Assembly (NCBI GenBank): GCA_013433145.1
Contig: CM024178.1
Coordinates: 4,077,260 to 4,141,259 of the forward strand
Length of the DNA stretch: 64,000 bases
From: Ascaris suum
Lineage: Eukaryota; Nematoda; Chromadorea; Rhabditida; Ascarididae
Reading direction: 5' to 3'
Below the pieces are notes generated by a model. The model ran no database searches and had not been told where the DNA came from. It saw nothing but the letters and a program-made list of their open reading frames with translations. Position 1 is the first letter of the stretch. Every line of letters begins with the position of its first letter. This document shows positions 42,358 through 55,200 of the stretch, piece after piece. Both the position numbers and the translations under genes were made by a program.

Positions 42358-43521
42358 TCATTTCGTGTTGACCCATTTAGGCTTGACGTACCCAGCATAT
42401 TCAGCAAATCTTTCTCGCTCTTGAGCTCGACGTGACCACTTATTTTAACACATCACTGCTACCTTGCTAGTCATTACTGCTTTCCACGTGAAAACTTAAG
42501 TGCGAAATGGATGCAAGTACGAAAACCGAAGACGCAGGAGACGATTAAAACAGCTGCTACTGAAAGCAAACTATACAGTTGATAATTTAGACTTGCTCCT
42601 TCCTTCAGAAGAGCCTGAAACCGTGACCAATTTTGTAAGCACGTAACACGCATTCCACCTGGCTAGGATACCTTCAGTGCGGTAAATGCTATATGTGCGC
42701 CACCTTCAGGGTAACCAAAGTAGACTCCAAAATAATACTTTGAAACATCATTCAGATAAAAGTTGATCCTGCGAGACATTTATGACGTGAAGGCCTGATA
42801 TTAATCCACCATATCAGCGTGATAGCGTCTTGAAGGAGCCAAAAACAACCGTCAACACTATCTGCATCTTCACAAGAAATCCTGCACGAATCTACTCCGA
42901 CAAACAACAGTCGAGCTGCACGATGCCGCCTCAACCTCCTTCTCCTAAATGAAGTTATCTGCGGTAATCCTGAGTAGATTCTCGTAGGTGGACACTTTAT
43001 ATCGAACAAAAGCCCAGGAGTTAAAAATCCTCATGAATTTTGAAGAAACGTTATTCTCCCTAAAGTTCCCTGGAGAAGCGTTTCGACTCAAAAGAAATGA
43101 CCTTTGAACTTTATTGATCGGTGAGGAGAGTTCACTGAACGTGCGCTTATTTTCCTCTTCCATAAGCTTAGAAAGGAGATGGTGAGAATAGTCGGGAATG
43201 AGCGATACTACGAAGTCAGGGATTTAACTGCAGATAACACCGTACCCTCTGTCATATTTCTTCCGCATACTGCTTTTACGTCTAGGCGGAGCCATTCTAT
43301 GCGAAATTTTCGAATGTTAATTGCATGAATGTACGTTTCCTTAACACTTCGGCCGCATCAAGCAGTTGCGTCTGACTAAGAAATCTCCTACTATAGCACA
43401 TTCTTTTGTTATACTCCACAGCTGCTAGGAATTCCACTGACCTCATACAGGTCAACAGTCAAACTGCATAAGCAATCCCGACGAGAGAAATTAACTGTAA
43501 AGCGAACTCACTGTTAAACAT
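42358..43521 (-). CDS. Compact multi-exon gene for a probable single-pass membrane protein, unknown family
   Basis: I do not recognise the family. On the minus strand several well-composed coding blocks are joined by very short introns. ATG at 43521 with donor GTGAGT can join across about 75 bases to EFLAAVEYNKRMCYSRRF and LLDAAEVLRK. A 38-bp intron (GTACAT ... GCATAG) leads to WLRLDVKAVCGRNMTE, and a second 38-bp intron (GTACGG ... TCGTAG) to SLIPDYSHHLLSKLMEEEN. A middle part near 42790-42950 is ambiguous between frames. Exon 42672-42768 encodes FYLNDVSKYYFGVYFGYPEG. Exon 42614-42488 carries a membrane segment, LYSLLSVAAVLIVSCVFGF. A basic tail ends ERERFAEYAGYVKPKWVNTK with stop at 42358. 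A TATATATA at about 43691-43698 is a possible promoter. It could be a decaying gene instead; exact exons are uncertain. Confidence 0.45.
42672..42768 (-). other. Best-supported exon of the compact membrane-protein gene
   Basis: Acceptor CTCGCAG, donor AAG/GTATCC, 97 bases, entry phase 2 and exit phase 0. It encodes 32 residues including YYFGVYFGYPEGGAHIAF. The preceding intron may be only 41 bases. The aromatic, glycine-rich pattern is reminiscent of an extracellular sensor fold such as Cache, but this is a weak inference. Confidence 0.5.
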
Positions 43522-43599
43522 AAAAAGCGACCGTCCCGAACAGATAAGGTATCGAAATGAGCAAATCAGCACAATGCATCATACATGAAACTGCACTTA

Positions 43600-45283
43600 T
43601 TCCAAGCATCATATTCCTTCCGTACAGCTGAACTACACCATGCAGCACTGCGTATGACTAGACAGCCACAAGAGCAGAGTTCGCCTTTAGTATATATAGC
43701 GCTCGCACAATGATTATTCTAATTCCTAACAACTGCCCAAAACATTTGGAAGCAAGCATGGTTAGATCTGTTTGTCCTTTCTCCATTCCTTTCTCCATCT
43801 TGAAATCCCGTCTCTTCCGATCCCTCCCCCCCCCCCCCCAAAAAAAAAGTGAAATCCCTTACCAGCACAGTCTAGAAAATAGAACATTTGCATTTTATGA
43901 AGGTATGAGCATGGTCACTACGGAGGACGAAAGCCGCATCAAGTCGAATTTGCACATTATGTCTCCCCACATTTTTCTATTTCGTTGAGAGTTCCAGCTC
44001 TAAAAGCATCATGACAAGCGCCACAAATTTTGATAACATAGAATCCCCCCACCGATTTTTTTAATCAGTCCTCCAACTGAAGAATAATATCAGACACCTA
44101 AAGTCAGCAAGATATCCACTGCCTCATAATTTGTTGACAACCTGGGAAACTCACTGATGAGGTTAGTATGTTGAAATCCAATAAAAATGTGTACGACTCG
44201 TTATTCGCTAAAAAATTTATTGAAATCGGATACGCCAATCGATTATTAACTAGAAATCTAAGTGCATTTGACGAATAAGCAATGTACATAAAAATACCTT
44301 TTAAAATATATAAACAAATCTACACACAGTGAGACGATCATAGAACATTGCGTTAAATCATTGAAAATATACGTTCCAATTCACTTTCGACAACAATATT
44401 GTGAGCCTAATCTCGAAAATATAGCATCAGATTGAATTAAAATTAGAGAGTGACAATAAATGAGAATATCAACAAAACTAAAGATCGAAATATGTTAGAA
44501 CTCTGAACATAAACACAACTCTGAGGTCACAAAATCCCCACGTTCAAAAACATGCAGATATTTCGTTTGATCAAAACGCAACAGACCAATATGACGAAGA
44601 TATTTTATCTTTAATGCACATTCCTCTTTCGCTTTGCACTTTATGTGATTATCAATATATGCCGTCATCCACCTCCAATCACAAAGAATTACGACATTCC
44701 AAATCAAGTTTTTTTCCTTTCAAACAAAATAAATATGAAAATCATAGCAAGTGAATTTTTGACTTTTTTGGATTTGTGCAGGAAGACAAGAATCTTCTGC
44801 CTTCGTTGCGAATATGGAATTCGTCTCGCTCTCTGTTTGAACTTGCAGTGAAGATACATTTTGTCGAATCTACATAACGCTAAGAATAAGAAAAAAGAAG
44901 CAGCAAAAATAGGCAACTAAAGATATCACAGGTGTGCCTTTCACAGAGATCACATACAGGTAGAACTTGATGGGATTGAGCGATTATATACGTTTGCTTC
45001 AGATACCCGAATGTTGGCCATGTTGCAATGATTAACAACTTAATATTTTTGTTATCAGTTAAAAACTTAATATTTTTCCGTGATTATATCGAGTGTCGAA
45101 AGGCGCATTTGTCGACAGCACTACTGCCGTTATAATTCCTCGCAAAGCATAACCTCTCTGCTACTAGACATTCAAAAACATACTGTTTCGAGTGGGAACA
45201 TTTCAAAACTCAATCAGCGTTATTCGACTGCCTCTGAACAATACTGCACCTTTTGGAACATACTGTTAGCCTAATGTCTTTCT
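43600..45283. other. Region with unassigned coding-like pieces
   Basis: On the minus strand, blocks at 44104-44289 (for example RFLVNNRLAYPISINFLANN) and 44495-44707 (for example CKAKEECALKIKYLRHIGLL) look protein-like but I could not join them with consistent splice phases. A C run followed by an A run lies at 43828-43848. Confidence 0.25.
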
Positions 45284-45922
45284 TTGCAATGTCACACCGA
45301 TCTGCAAACGCTTTGCAGTAATGTTTCACCCATATTCTTGATAGCTGCCCAGGTCCCTTCAGTTAGAAGTCACAAACCGCCAAAACGATTCGTTCCCAAG
45401 CGTACAATTCAAATGATACCTGCACAGGTAGTGCACTTCAAACACCACAATGTATGCATGACAAATCATGGAAGTAAGGCATCGATGCAAAAAAATTTTC
45501 ATCGCCTCTCGAATATTGCAAAGGTCTCGGAAAATCACAAAAAATCGCAAACGTCGGGAAAAAAATTGGAACCTTATATATCAGTTGCAATTCTTCTTTC
45601 AAATTCTCCTCCATTAGTTTTGCATTTCCCTGCGAAGCTCTTCAATAGAAAAGATATTAAACGGCCTTACTTCCGCAAAAAAGAACCTCATCTATCCGAA
45701 AGGCGAGGATGTTTTGCTTTTCCATCCCTATTTTCTTTTCTTCTGGAGTGCCATTGCCATTATAGCCCCCTCTCGTTGCCTTCTCCCAGCGACAGCACGC
45801 CATGTTCTTTGCGACCTGTTTCTTGTCAATTTTTACGGCAGCCTTTTCTGCGATCTCCCTTACCCCCACTGCTCAAAACGACATCCACATCATCATCTCC
45901 TTTTTGCCCTTCTGAGAGATAA
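45284..45922 (+). other. Open frame convergent with the repeat-tail gene
   Basis: 212 codons are open on the plus strand. The second half is antisense to the C-terminal coding end of the Lys/Glu-rich gene and is probably a shadow. The first half, about 45300-45700, contains KPPKRFVPKRTIQMIPAQVV and lies outside that gene. No domain, start context or splice partners are evident. Confidence 0.2.
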
Positions 45923-48900
45923 TTCTTGCGTCTTAAATATTCCTCATGCTCTTTGAGCAACTGCTGTAACCTTGCCGCTTTGCTTTCACGACCTTTCTGC
46001 TTCGCCCTTCGTAACATCCTTAACAAACCGTTTAACGTTTCGTCTTCTTCAGAAACCGGCTGTTCAGGCTTGCTTGCATAAATGTCGTACTCTGTTTCTT
46101 CTTCCTTTCGTTTTCGCTTCTTCCGTTTTCTGTCGTGTTGCACATCCTCAGTTACCTCGTCGCAACTACCCCTTCCAACATCCTCTCCTTCCTTTGCACC
46201 GTGAGTTTTCTTCTTCTCTTTGTAACTGAACTCCTTGCCATAAGTTCCCTCAGTAATCATGTTTTCCTGGCCGACGCCCTCTCTTTCAAGCCTCTCCTGC
46301 TCGTTTGCATGAATGCCGTACTGTGCTTCTTCTTCCCTTCGCTTTCGCTTCTTCTGTTTTCTGTCGTGTTGCACATCCTCAGTTACCTCGTCGCAACTAC
46401 CCCTTCCAACATCCTCTCCTTCTTTTGCACCGTGACTTTTCTTCTTCTCTTTGTAACTGAACTCCTTGCCATAAGTTCCCTCAGTAATCATGTTTTCCTG
46501 GCCGACGCCCTCTCTTTCAAGCCTCTCTTGTTCGTTTGCATGAATCCCGTATTCCGTCTCTTCTTCCTTTCGCTTTCGCTTCTTCCGTTTTCTGTCGTGT
46601 TGCACATCCTCAGTTACCTCGTCGCAACTACCCCTTCCAACATCCTCTCCTTCTTTTGCACCGTGAGTTTTCTTCTTCTCTTTGTAACTGAACTCCTTGC
46701 CATAAGTTCCCTCAGTAATCATGTTTTCCTGGCCGACGCCCTCTCTTTCAAGCCTCTCTTGTTCGTTTGCATGAATCCCGTATTCCGTCTCTTCTTCCTT
46801 TCGTTTTCGCTTCTTCCGTTTTCTGTCGTGTTGCACATCCTCAGTTACCTCGTCGCAACTACCCCTTCCAACATCCTCTCCTTCTTTTGCACCGTGACTT
46901 TTCTTCTTCTCTTTGTAACTGAACTCCTTGCCATAAGTTCCCTCAGTAATCATGTTTTCCTGGCCGACGCCCTCTCTTTCAAGCCTCTCCTGCTCGTTTG
47001 CATGAATACCGTACTGTGCTTCTTCTTCCCTTCGCTTTCGCTTCTTCCGTTTTCTGTCGTGTTGCACATCCTCAGTTACCTCGTCGCAACTACCCCTTCC
47101 AACATCCTCTCCTTCTTTTGCACCGTGACTTTTCTTCTTCTCTTTGTAACTGAACTCCTTGCCATAAGTTCCCTCAGTAATCATGTTTTCCTGGCCGACG
47201 CCCTCTCTTTCAAGCCTCTCCTGCTCGTTTGCATGAATGCCGTACTGTGCTTCTTCTTCCCTTCGCTTTCGCTTCTTCCGTTTTCTGTCGTGTTGCACAT
47301 CCTCAGTTACCTCGTCGCAACTACCCCTTCCAACATCCTCTCCTTCTTTTGCACCGTGACTTTTCTTCTTCTCTTTGTAACTGAACTCCTTGCCATAAGT
47401 TCCCTCAGTAATCATGTTTTCCTGGCCGACGCCCTCTCTTTCAAGCCTCTCCTGCTCGTTTGCATGAATGCCGTACTGTGCTTCTTCTTCCCTTCGCTTT
47501 CGCTTCTTCCGTTTTCTGTCGTGTTGCACATCCTCAGTTACCTCGTCGCAACTACCCCTTCCAACATTCCTCTCCTTCTTTTGCACCGTGACTTTTCTTC
47601 TTCTCTTTGTAACTGAACTCCTTGCCATAAGTTCCCTCAGTAATCATGTTTTCCTGGCCGACGCCCTCTCTTTCAAGCCTCTCCTGCTCGTTTGCATGAA
47701 TGCCGTACTGTGCTTCTTCTTCCCTTCGCTTTCGCTTCTTCCGTTTTCTGTCGTGTTGCACATCCTCAGTTACCTCGTCGCAACTACCCCTTCCAACATC
47801 CTCTTCTTCTTTTGCACCGTGACTTTTCTTCTTCTCTTTGTAACTGAACTCCTTGCCATAAGTTCCCTCAGTAATCATGTTTTCCTGGTCGATGCGCTCT
47901 CTTTCAAACCTCTCTTGCTCTTTCTCCAACTTTTTTCGACGTCTTTTTTTTGCCTCAGCATCTATCGATATCAATTCATTGACCGCTGCTTCTCCTTCGT
48001 CTTTTTGCTTCTCAGAGCATTCACTCCTTATGGCAGTAGCTTCAACTTCTATTTTTGGGACAGCATCATCGTCAAATTTTTTGTTGTTTCTCTTTAACTT
48101 TTTAAGGATCCTCTTCTCCAACTTTTCCTCATCTATCGCAGCACTTTCATGAAGGGTGTGCTTACTTGAACACTCTTTCAACTCGTGCTGTGATCTTTCG
48201 ACCGTATCACCCTGGATATCAGCACTTTCGTTTTCAACTGTTCCGTTCAAAACTTCCTCCATCCTAAGCCTTTTTCTTTCCGCTTTCCTCAAACGCTTTA
48301 AACGCTTCCCGTCGAGCTCGTCATCCTCTGTCACAGATGTGACTAATGCATTAGCCGTTTCATGTGCAGCTAACAACAACTCTTCCTCGTCCCTGTTGTG
48401 CACCTTAACATCACCATCTTCAACGACTGCCTCGGATGAATGCTCTTTCAGCAACCTTTTGCGCTCTTTTTTTAGTTTTTTCAAACGCCTCCTTTCGGAT
48501 TCAGTAGTATTTCCATCATCTTCATTGACTGACTGTGCCTCATATAATTTCACCCAACTTTCAATGTTTTCCTCCATATTATTAATGTTCTTCTTCACTC
48601 TTGCAATTCCATCATTTGTGGAGTTTTGGGGATCTTCTTCCCATTTCGTTGTTTTATTTTCGATGAGCTGACCATCTTCTAGCACATCTACCGAGACATC
48701 CACATCAACAGATGCACACTCATTGCCCCTCAATACTTCCACTTCATCGTACAAATGTTTCTTTCGATGCTTTTTCAGCTTCTTCAATCGCTTTCTTTCC
48801 GCACTCCTCACCTCTTCTGCAGCAGTTTCGAGCCTCGAAGGAAACTCGCTTTCCAGTATATTGTGACGTCTCTTGAAATTTGTCGCAGGCTTATCATCAC

Positions 48901-49254
48901 TTAAGACTTCCTTCAAAATCACTTCTTTATAATCATTTCGTTTTTCTTCCTTTATAGTCTTCTTCGGACATTTTCTTTTTGGCTTATCGTTACCAACACA
49001 ATTCTTTACTTCCTCTTCTTCATTAATCTGTTGTATTTCAACGACCTCTCCCTCTTGCACACTGTTTACATTGCCTGACTTCCTGTGCACCTCCCCACCA
49101 CTCGAACTCCCTTCTCCAAGCAGTTCAGCTACTCGTTTCGTATTATCTGCCCTTTCCACGCCTGGACCACTACTCTTTGAGAACCTTTCTTCATGCGGGA
49201 TTTCGTCCCTACACTGAACAGAAACCAAGCTTGCCGAATCTTCGCTCTCGGAAC
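45826..49254 (-). CDS. Last exon: Lys/Glu-rich tail with 77-residue repeats, frame broken once
   Basis: The frame runs from SESEDSASLVSVQ at 49254 down to about 47568, where one extra base shifts it and gives a stop at 47552. Removing that base gives one continuous frame to the stop at 45826. The unique N-terminal part has repeated LKKLKKxRKRL helices rich in Lys, Arg and Glu. The array follows, each unit containing QENMITEGTYGKEFSYKEKK, GRGSCDEVTEDVQHDRK and QYGIHANEQERLERE. The unique C-terminus, LNGLLRMLRRAKQKGRES to RRKGCRKN, is again basic helix. The basic runs (KRKKRKRREEE) could be nuclear localisation signals. Confidence 0.75.
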
Positions 49255-52200
49255 CTGCGCACCTCGAATTTTTAAGAATTCACCTGCCGAGTTTGGCTCT
49301 TCCTCAAAGGTATCGATTACTTCCGTCGGCTCATTTTTTTCTTCGGCTTTTTCAATGAAAGTCGAATTGTCAATATTATCTTCATTAAAAGGATCCTCAC
49401 TGTCGGTAACATCCGACACATTATCGAAGCGCTGAAATTTTCTGCTTATCCCCTTCGCTAATGTCTCATAATTAGGAATCTCTTCGAGTGGAACGCCAAT
49501 CTTCCTCAAATACTTCACCACTATAGACTTCAAAATGAAGATATTCCCCTTTGTCATAAATCGCGTCACACCATCAAAGTTGCAATGCGTCGACCGATTA
49601 TACTTCATAAGGATTTCAATCCAACCTGAAATTGAAACGACGACTGCTAAGGAATTAAACGAGGATTTTTGTTACTCAACGACGAAAACAACAGCTGCAA
49701 TTTAAATCTATGTTGCCTGCTTCTCGAAGAAATTAACACTAAAAACGTGTCAATTCGAGCAAAATTTCCTCACGTACTAAAGAATGTACTTTCGAGAAGA
49801 CTCAGTGGTGATTTCTCATCTCTTAGGTGCGTAAAACGCATTGGTGTTCATCTAGGCGTGCCGTGTAATCTATGGAATAAAATAAACCCACTCGTACGTT
49901 TATGTAGGCGACTACGCTTCTGCACAAATACCTTTCCACATTTGAATGTTTGCAAGGAAAGGAGAGCACGAAAAAATTGGCAGGAACCGTTTCCCTCGAA
50001 CTGATTGTTGCAGCACAAAATTCTGCGGGATTGCGCTCAAAAAAAAGCAATGCAGACTTCATTTGGCAACAGAATTCGATGGACCTTTTTAAACGTTCAA
50101 CTTGTCGTCATTAGGGATTCTCTGCTGCTTGGAAAAAAATTTGCAAGAAAAGTTTGATATTAAAAACAATGAAAACATAATGTAAAGAACTGACGAGAAC
50201 GTATTGTAGGCATTATGAGTTACTAAATAGTTCTCAGAAGAAGTAAAATTTGGTGAGTATTGAGTATGGCTGCATTTAAAGGACCCACCTCGAATAAAAA
50301 AGACATAAATACATAGGCAACGAACTAAAATAATCACCTGAAAATTTTGCGTAAAAAATTCAACAGACGTTAGGCCCTACATGAAAGAAAGCTTTCATGC
50401 ATAAAGTTGAAGCTACTACATCTAACGTTCGCTCGAAATGGAAAAAATACTCATAAATTCGCCATTTACAAAGAAAAAAAACCGGTAAAAGTGCTAGGGT
50501 GCCGTAAAGAATTGTTGACAGAACATTCTCCTTTCCCTCCTCCTAAAAAAATGAATTTTGGTCCTTAGGAAAGGCGAATTTAAAAACATGAAGAAGTAGC
50601 TTCAAGAACCCAAGTGAGGAAAAAACTCTATCTTTTGCTATCCACCTATACAAAAATAAACTTCGCATCTCAAATTCGGACGAAAAGCTCTATGGATGAA
50701 CGATGCACAGCTACCACCTACAAGATCTAAACAATATACGTCTCAATCTTCACAAATTAAAGCATTGGTTCTTTGACAAATTTCTTTACATATCTTTATA
50801 GAGATTTGCAATTTTTTCCTAATGTGGTACAGAGATCTTGTTCGACAGAGATTGCAAAGTTGCAATTTTTAATGATTTCTGCAAAGATGGAAGGCTAAGA
50901 ATTGAAGACGCGAGGCTTCATTAAATGAATATACGACGTCAAATTTTGAAAAGCACGTAACGGAACTATAGCAGACAAACGAGAAAACGGACATAAAATA
51001 GAAAACTTTGGTGGAACGAAAATACTTGAGCAAATCCTTTCAAGAAACTTTTGAAAAGATATCAGAACCGTTTAGTTTCTGGACAGCACTCACAGAACCA
51101 CACCACTGATCTCAAATTTGGATCAAAATCGTCCACAGGACACTGCTGAACATGCATATGAGAAATGGCTGCTATACGGTAACCTCCAAACACCTGCCAC
51201 GAGGTCTCGTAGGATTCGGTCCCACATTTCCACGAAAACTTATTTACGGCGGTAAAGAAGCATCGTGGAAACGACGACGAAATATGTTTCTGACCATTTC
51301 CAGGATTTTCGAACTTCCAAGTGTTGTCCTCAAGGTTCTAGGAGACAGGCTTTAAAGTCTGACCAAAAATTGTCAAAGAGGTTCATTGAGTATCCTAGAT
51401 ACGAAGACTGACCTTATTCTTGGCTATTTATACTTTCAGAACCCCTTAATGCCTGTCTACAATCGGTGAGTCTTTAAGCTCCGTTGTCGTAAAAAAATAA
51501 GGTGAGATATGAAGTACGAGTTGCCGTGCTGCACGTTTCCATATTGTTTAACCCAATGCTCAGAGCAACATCTTACTGTAGCAGTGATAAAAAGCAAGCA
51601 ATCTATAAAACTTTCGTAATGTTACCGTTGAAGGATAGCTTGCGTACAGCAGGAATATCCTTTTCACATTGCACGCGTGCACGATTAACACTCCAACCAA
51701 TTTTGTTAATAACAAATGCACCTTCCTTTAAGCCGGATGTATAGAATCCGGTCAAGCCTTCTTTCATCATCCTCAAAAAGGTTTGAAGTTACTCTAGAAA
51801 CGAGGAGAATTCGATCGAACATCAATCGTGAGAAAAAATAAAGATGATTTTTGGAGAAATTAACTGGCCAGCTCAACGTAAAGTGAACGAAAGAAACCGA
51901 AAACATTACTGTCATGTCATGGCAAATTTAATCGCTTACATTCTGTCAGTGAACACAACTCCGTCTTCCCTTAAGAATCGCCACTATCGTCCTACTACGA
52001 TTCTTCCTGTCGGTCTTCCTTCCCTTTCCCTTTACTCCCCGCTGCGCACCAAATCATTTCTTTTCGCACAAACGTCTACTGTGATCACCAAGACTGAAGA
52101 GCATTTGGAGCACTTACCGAACTTTTAACGAATAAATACACTTAGCCGTTTTGCAAACAAGTGTGTGGGCGTACAGTTAGTCTGCAAGCTTATGACAAAT

Positions 52201-55200
52201 AAAAGGATGGTGAGCTGGCCATAAAAAACCGAAGTGCTCAATCCCCCGAGAAAGGAAGCTGGTAATGGAGGAGGTCAGAATTTACCACTTCTCTTACTTA
52301 TAGAGATTCCTTCCCTTCCAAGATTCTCACCCTCTCCCTTGCAAGATTCCTTCCTTCCCTTCTCCCCTAGCGGATGACCGTTTTCAGCTAGATGATGAAG
52401 AGTTCCAAACAGCATCTCCGGGAAGTGATTTGGCAAAAGTCGTAAAATGCAACATAGACGACCGCTTACCTTTCATGTACAAGAGTCTTGTCGAAATCAT
52501 AAATGCTGTCCACATTCTGTTCACGACAAATTTCTAAAACGCGTTGCCATTCGTCCACCGAAATGCGTCGTAATGGTAAATTATATTTGGCATAAACTTT
52601 CATTGCATTTCTACCGAATTCTTCGTAGGTCTGCCTTAGACGTTTAGCCTCGCGCAACCTAAATGTCACAGATTATTGGAAGGTTCCTTCCATCGGAATT
52701 TTTCTATTAATTTCATCGAACCTCCGATTTCGTGCTTCACAGTTTCTTCTACTTCGATTTTAGTCTTGAATTTTGCGAGATGTTGCAACTTGCAGCCCTA
52801 TCATGGCTGCCTAAGGACAAGCTGAAACTGATGACTATATTCTGCATCAAAAAATTTAAAAAAGCCGATTGTGGAATTTCAGTCATTCAGTCCACCAACT
52901 TCAGAACAGTCCACCTCGCGGAAACTATTTTTCAAGGTAGAATTTTGTTCCGATATCGAAAGACAAAAGATACGCGCGTGCAGATCGAACGCAAAATGCA
53001 TTAGGAAGCAACTGATTTTCGTGCAAATGTATAAATGACTCGTAAGATGGTAGATTACTATCGCAAATTAATATAGGAAAATGCTAAGAGAACAATGAAA
53101 GTAAGAGAGCCGGACTGCAATGAGATGGAAAGATTTCAACGAGTTCGCAACTGCTTGAGGTGGCACACACCCGCCGTGGCTTGTGCTCATCTTTCAATGC
53201 TCTCATGGTCACTTTACTATTGAAATGTCAGTTCAAAGATAATTTCCTCACTGCTGCCCCTATTCACAACAATGTCGCAAGAATAAAACACACGACGCGT
53301 AATTAATCAAACGCGCAACCCGTCTGCACAAATATTTTCATTTCTAGTCCTGTTGCACTCTTCAGTCTTTGCATTCACCTGTGTATCCATTCATCTAGAA
53401 GCATCCGTATGCGATTATAATTCCATCGACCTTAATTTATGCGACTTTATCGTTGATCAAGCAGAAAGACAAAAATTGCAACTTTCTTTTACACGAATCA
53501 TGGAGATCGCGATATACAGAGATACTTTGCAGTAAGAAACTGTTGCATAAAAGAATTCTCAATTATTGCAATAAATTACGCGGTTTTTATTCTAGCTTTC
53601 ACTTTTTCTCTAATACTAAATAACCAAATTCTCCACATAAAGACAATCGCTCCTCGACACAGATAGCGCCAAATCTATAAGATCGAGCTGCATGTCATAC
53701 ATAAGACATAAATGAAAAGAAGCATTTAAGAGGATTTTTGTACACTGCGGGAGATACTTATTTGTATAAATATGCTTACCAACAACCCTTAATTTGACTC
53801 AAAGTCATGCCCAACTTTCCACACATTGATCCGAAGTCGACTTGTTTCATTCTTTCCTCAAAATCTTTCGAGATCGCGAACTCGAGTGCTATCTTCAACG
53901 TAGCACACAAACGACATCGTTTTACCGAGCCATCCCGAACTTACAATCCCTGGAAAAGTTATTAACAATTGCCACCTTATAAACCTCACACATATCCTAC
54001 TCAAAGATACAACCCTCCAACGCCATCTACCGAAATGGACACAGAATTAGGAAGCTCTAAAGCGCTCCCCTCTTATAAAAGGCATAAATGTGTGAATCTT
54101 TCTTCTATGGAAAAATTGTCTATTCAGTTTAGCTAGTAAAATTTAAGGTGGTTTCTTAAGAACCGAAACTGTCACTACCGCTCCGGCCGGCATTTCAACC
54201 GACAGCACAGCTTCAGGAATCAGGGATTCTAGTGCAAAAAATAGAGTCGGGAAGTAGAATGACTTCCCTTGCCATTCACCCAGCGTCATGGCCAAACCGT
54301 TTGTGATACTCTTCTATCCTTTTCATGTCCTCTCGTTTTTTCAGTACTCCCCACATCGCCGCCATTATTCAAACTTTTACCCTAGAACTTCCGTCACTGT
54401 ATTTTGATACGTTCGGACATCTCAGCTTACCCTTCAAGTTTGGTCTAGCTGCTTTCGACGCGCCTAGCTGCCTGCCCATCACTGAGAAAAAATTACTCGC
54501 CTAGGCGAATACGTCGCTATTACAGTTTTTTCTCTTTATGGTTTTCGCACACTTTCCGCCACTTTAAGACCTCGAAATAAAACATTTTATACCCATTTTC
54601 TCTCAGATCTTATCAGAACAAATGTCAGGAATGGAGCGCGTTTCGCTTGTCAACTCGGGCAACACCCCTCACCCCATTTTTTCTATTCACCCGAAAACTC
54701 CTCTACCATCCCGCATTCTCGCTCCGGTTCAAAACTTCTAAGCAAGACAGTGAACACATTTTCCAGTTCTGTCCCATCAATGGACCCCATAACTCTTTAT
54801 GACACGAATAACTAAACCGGAGGTAATGAATGGATGTTCGCCCTACTGATGCTAGTTTTGCTAAACTTTGCCAACATGGCGGAATTTAAACCTTCAACAA
54901 CCTTCAACCGAAGCATTTTGCGAGTAGCACGAGTGAACGGCTTCTAGATGCAACACTAGCAAGTGAAAGATCAACATCATGTACTAAAAGACATGCCGTA
55001 ATTCAACCTAAAAAGTATCAAGATTTAACGAATTAGCGTATCTCAAACAAAACACCCTTCGATGACGGCGCTGCACATTGGGAAGCGTGCTAGATTAGCT
55101 GGCGTGCACCTTTGCATCGCAAGCAACCAACTGGCCAATTTCACGATTCGTTGAAAAATAATAATCGATGGAATGACGGCCTTCTTAGTTTAACTGATTC

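Noticed and set aside
46135..47616. A 493-codon open frame on the plus strand with repeated leucine/phenylalanine-rich units, like a multi-pass membrane protein.
   Set aside because: It is the antisense of the 231-bp coding repeats. Because the period is a multiple of three, any open frame in one unit stays open across the array. The minus-strand reading continues into well-composed unique sequence on both sides; this one does not.
48156..48671. A 171-codon serine-rich frame on the plus strand.
   Set aside because: It is the mirror of the Lys/Glu-rich coding strand (AAG/GAA read backwards gives CTT/TTC).
51540..51790. A longer alternative frame over the 51.7-kb exon (reading MKEGLTGFYTSGLKEGAF).
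   Set aside because: It is open but does not fit the phases of the neighbouring exons; the chosen frame gives a Myb-like FEDDERRLDRIL block that joins in phase on both sides.
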